Source: Gammaproteobacteria bacterium (lineage in GTDB: Bacteria > Pseudomonadota > Gammaproteobacteria > Francisellales > CACEW01). Taken from it: a stretch of DNA of 15,089 nucleotides. The translations under genes were made by a program, and so were the position numbers. Below are positions 12,880-15,089 of the stretch, one piece after another (within the stretch, counting starts at the first letter, position 1; the number at the start of each line of letters is the position of its first letter). The notes beneath the pieces were generated by a model. That model had not been told where the DNA came from. It worked only from the letters and a program-made list of their open reading frames with translations, and made no database searches. The DNA lies in NCBI GenBank assembly GCA_028282045.1, contig JANQIS010000198.1, forward strand, positions 1 through 15,089, in the 5' to 3' direction.

Positions 12880-15089
12880 TCATCCAACACAACATAGTGC
12901 ATCGTTATTTGTCGGAGTAGTCTCCACAGAGCTTGCTGCCGCTCTCATTCTCATGGTAGCACAGACTAACGCACTACTGGCAGCAGCGCCGGCAGAACTG
13001 GCAGAATAACTAATAATGGTTCTCTTTGCTCCTGCAGCTATTACTAGCTTATCAAACCCTTCCACCTTCATAACTCTGGCAAGTTCCTTCAAAAGCTTAA
13101 TTGACACTGTATCCTTTTCAGGCAACTCTCCATGCTCATTCACAACCAACTTGATTACAGCCTTTTCATCGGGCAGCTTTCCTTTCAGCAGGCTGATTAG
13201 CCCTTGTTTAAACGCTTCATGGTGGATATCTCGAGCTTCTGTTTGATCTTTTTCCCTATCAGCCAACTCGCGAACCTGATCGAATACACATTTGATGTCC
13301 GCATTACCGAGTATGGCAGCCATATGATCAGCCACGCTACCGTTTGTCGATTCCAATAAGTCAATAAGAACAAGAAATGGTAATTCCTTTATTTGCAGAA
13401 TTTGCAGAATTTCTTGACGGTATCCGGCATCAGCACGCGCGATATTTGCAAGTGTCTCAACCACTCTTTCAGCTTCATCACCTCTTGCCAAACCTAACAA
13501 ACCAACCAGACAAGGCAGTGCACCTGCCGCCACAATGGCTTCACAACACTTATAACCACCAAGTGCGATATTTCGAAGTGTCGCAAACACATGGTCGTCT
13601 ATACCACCTTCATCCAGGCGCAGCAAGCCAACCAGACCCGGTAGCGCACCCGCATCGACAATGGCTTGACGGCAGCCGCCGTGATATGCGATATAGTCAA
13701 GCACCGCAGCCGCATTTTGGGCTTCCTCACCTTTTGTCGAGCGCAACAATCTAACCAGACCCGGTAGCGCACCCGCAGCGACAATGGCTTCACAACACTT
13801 ATAACCACCAAGCGCGATATCTCGAAGCACTTTAGCCACCTGTTCAACTTCCCCACTATCACTCGAACTTAGCGAGCCAACTATCACTGGCAACAAATCC
13901 GCAGCCACAATGGCCTGACAACTGCTGTTATCGATACTCGCAATATTTCGATACGCCGCAGTGTTATACTCCACATGCTCCTTCATCAGATGCAATAAAC
14001 GAGCAAGGCCCGGAGACCGAGTTACCGCGTCTATAACCGCTTTAGATAACGCGACACTGCACCCCGCAATATTGGTAAGCGCCGCAATTGCTTCTTTAGC
14101 TTCCCTACCTTTTTCCGAATCCAGCAAGCTAACCAGACCCGGCAGCGCATCCGCATCGACAACGGCTTGGCCACACATATCACCACCAGACGCGATATTT
14201 CGAAGTGCCGCTGCCGCATTTTGGGCTTCTTCACCTTCTTCCGAGCGCAACAATCCAACCAGGCCCGGCAGTGCTCCTCTCGCATCCACAACGGCTTGTT
14301 GGCGATACGCACTACTGTCACACACGATACTTCGAAGTGCCGCTGCCGCCTGTTCAGCTTCCTCACCTTTTGTCGAGCGCAACAATTCAACCAGGCCGGG
14401 CAGTGCGCCCGCATCGACAATGGCTTGGCAACACGCATCACTGTCACACACGACATTTCGAAGCACTTTAGCCGCCTGTTCGGCTTCCCCACTATCACTC
14501 GAACTTAGCGAGTCAACTATCACTGGCAACAAACCTGCATCCACAATGGCCTGACAACTGCTATCATCGATACTCGCAATATTTCGATACGCCGCAGTGT
14601 TATACTTCACATACCCCTTCATCCAATACAATAAATAAGCAAGGCCCGGAGACCAAGTTACCGCGTCTACAACCGCTTTAGATAACGCGACACTGCTATT
14701 GGTAAGCGCCGCAATTGCATGTCCGGCTCTCTCACCTTTTGTCGAATACAACGACCTAATAAGACCCGGCAACACACCCGCATCGACAATGGCTTGAGCG
14801 CACGCGTCACCACCCAAACTGATATTTCGAAGTGCCGCAGCCGCCTGCTCAGCTTCCTCAGCTTTTTCCGAATGCAACAATTCAGCCAGTCCGGGCAGTG
14901 CACCCTCATCCACCATTTCTTGACGGCAGCTCTCGTTGTCAAACGCTAGTTGAGCGAGTTTTTCTACTACTTTTTCTGTGAAGTCATCATCTATCTTTTT
15001 GTCCAACAGAAAAACAAGTGATGCCACGCGGTCAAGGCCGATAATTATCTTTAGTAAACAATCCAACGCGGATTTGGCATTTGTGAGCG
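12880..15089 (-). CDS. Armadillo-repeat protein, eukaryotic-like (5' end outside window)
   Basis: 735 residues are visible. The frame stays open through the right edge, so the true start is not in the window; a TTG at 15066 is just the last possible start inside it. After a short N-terminal helical part come about 12 ARM repeats of 40-44 residues, from about 14901 down to 13390. Typical units read ALPGLVxLLxSxxGEEAEQAAAALRNI, followed by a Cys-bearing QAIVDAG. The remainder is a charged helical region, then a Ser/Ala/Thr-rich tail ending in CCVG. No membrane segment is seen. ARM arrays are protein-binding scaffolds, common in eukaryotes and in effectors of intracellular bacteria. Function, secretion and partner are not shown by the sequence. 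Confidence 0.85.
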   Translation of the reverse strand, partial: LTNAKSALDCLLKIIIGLDRVASLVFLLDKKIDDDFTEKVVEKLAQLAFDNESCRQEMVDEGALPGLAELLHSEKAEEAEQAAAALRNISLGGDACAQAIVDAGVLPGLIRSLYSTKGERAGHAIAALTNSSVALSKAVVDAVTWSPGLAYLLYWMKGYVKYNTAAYRNIASIDDSSCQAIVDAGLLPVIVDSLSSSDSGEAEQAAKVLRNVVCDSDACCQAIVDAGALPGLVELLRSTKGEEAEQAAAALRSIVCDSSAYRQQAVVDARGALPGLVGLLRSEEGEEAQNAAAALRNIASGGDMCGQAVVDADALPGLVSLLDSEKGREAKEAIAALTNIAGCSVALSKAVIDAVTRSPGLARLLHLMKEHVEYNTAAYRNIASIDNSSCQAIVAADLLPVIVGSLSSSDSGEVEQVAKVLRDIALGGYKCCEAIVAAGALPGLVRLLRSTKGEEAQNAAAVLDYIAYHGGCRQAIVDAGALPGLVGLLRLDEGGIDDHVFATLRNIALGGYKCCEAIVAAGALPCLVGLLGLARGDEAERVVETLANIARADAGYRQEILQILQIKELPFLVLIDLLESTNGSVADHMAAILGNADIKCVFDQVRELADREKDQTEARDIHHEAFKQGLISLLKGKLPDEKAVIKLVVNEHGELPEKDTVSIKLLKELARVMKVEGFDKLVIAAGAKRTIISYSASSAGAAASSALVCATMRMRAAASSVETTPTNNDALCCVG
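13532..13578 (-). repeat. Near-identical 47-bp patch shared by ARM repeats 9 and 11
   Basis: Matches 13781-13827 with two mismatches, at an offset of 249 bp (83 codons, two repeats). It encodes the repeat end IALGGYKCCEAIVAAG. Its surroundings are much less alike, suggesting local sequence exchange. Confidence 0.65.
13648..14274 (-). repeat. Five-ARM-repeat block, copy 2
   Basis: ARM repeats 6-10, also 627 bp. Bases 13822-14060 align with 14458-14696 at a constant offset of 636 bp with about 20 mismatches by hand count, roughly 92% identity. A 9-base (three-codon) insertion at about 14061 is absent from copy 1. Confidence 0.75.
14275..14901 (-). repeat. Five-ARM-repeat block, copy 1
   Basis: ARM repeats 1-5 of the visible part, 627 bp, starting at an ALPG codon set at 14901. 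The order of unusual repeats (one with ALSKAVVDAV, one beginning SPGL with YNTAAYRNIASI, one beginning LLPVIV) is the same as in copy 2. Confidence 0.75.

Noticed and set aside
13961..14554. A 197-codon plus-strand frame opposite the ARM gene, with further long frames on both strands there
   Set aside because: These are shadows of the repetitive ARM coding sequence; the ARM frame alone gives a coherent repeat protein.
13390..14901. Regular repeats of about 126 bp that might be taken for a CRISPR-like or non-coding repeat array
   Set aside because: The period is a whole number of codons and the units translate to ARM repeats; there are no short identical repeats with unique spacers.
15064..15066. 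TTG as the start of the ARM gene
   Set aside because: The frame continues without a stop to the window edge and has no ribosome-binding site there, so the gene most likely starts beyond 15089.

Overview
The window looks like chromosome of a gammaproteobacterium with GC in the mid-40s by eye. TrmH, YadG, YadH, RecG, Def, Fmt, SdaA and TrpS all read like proteins of that class. One end carries a long, highly repetitive armadillo-repeat (ARM) protein of eukaryotic style. That fits an intracellular or host-associated lineage such as the Legionellales, but this is inference from gene content and not a phylogenetic placement.

Left part (1-5749). An intergenic edge with a strong inverted repeat is followed by a YcaD-like MFS transporter (minus strand). 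Back to back with it is trmH (plus), the two sharing a tiny region in which their promoters appear to overlap. Convergent to trmH is a compact minus-strand cluster: YqfO-family protein, def, fmt, yadG, yadH. It joins N-terminal formylation and deformylation enzymes to an ABC-2 exporter through short gaps and overlaps.

Middle (5750-12685). A 326-bp non-coding stretch holds phased T-tracts and a leader hairpin ahead of a 76-aa orphan protein. Then come sdaA (L-serine dehydratase, with a near-consensus promoter) and a convergent, translationally overlapping pair trpS and an NSS-family Na+ symporter. The coupling to trpS suggests tryptophan as substrate. recG diverges from trpS and runs into a small coiled-coil-like reading frame that overlaps its end.

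Right part (12686-15089). A tRNA-Arg(CCG) gene has its own well-formed promoter. Immediately beyond it, in opposite orientation, is the ARM-repeat gene, whose 5' end lies outside the window. It has about 12 ARM repeats built by duplication of a five-repeat block, a Ser/Ala/Thr-rich tail, and a C-terminus of Cys-Cys-Val-Gly that resembles a eukaryotic prenylation site. This gene is the strongest candidate for new biology here: a possible secreted effector beside a tRNA.

No CRISPR array, transposase, rRNA gene or clearly broken gene was seen.
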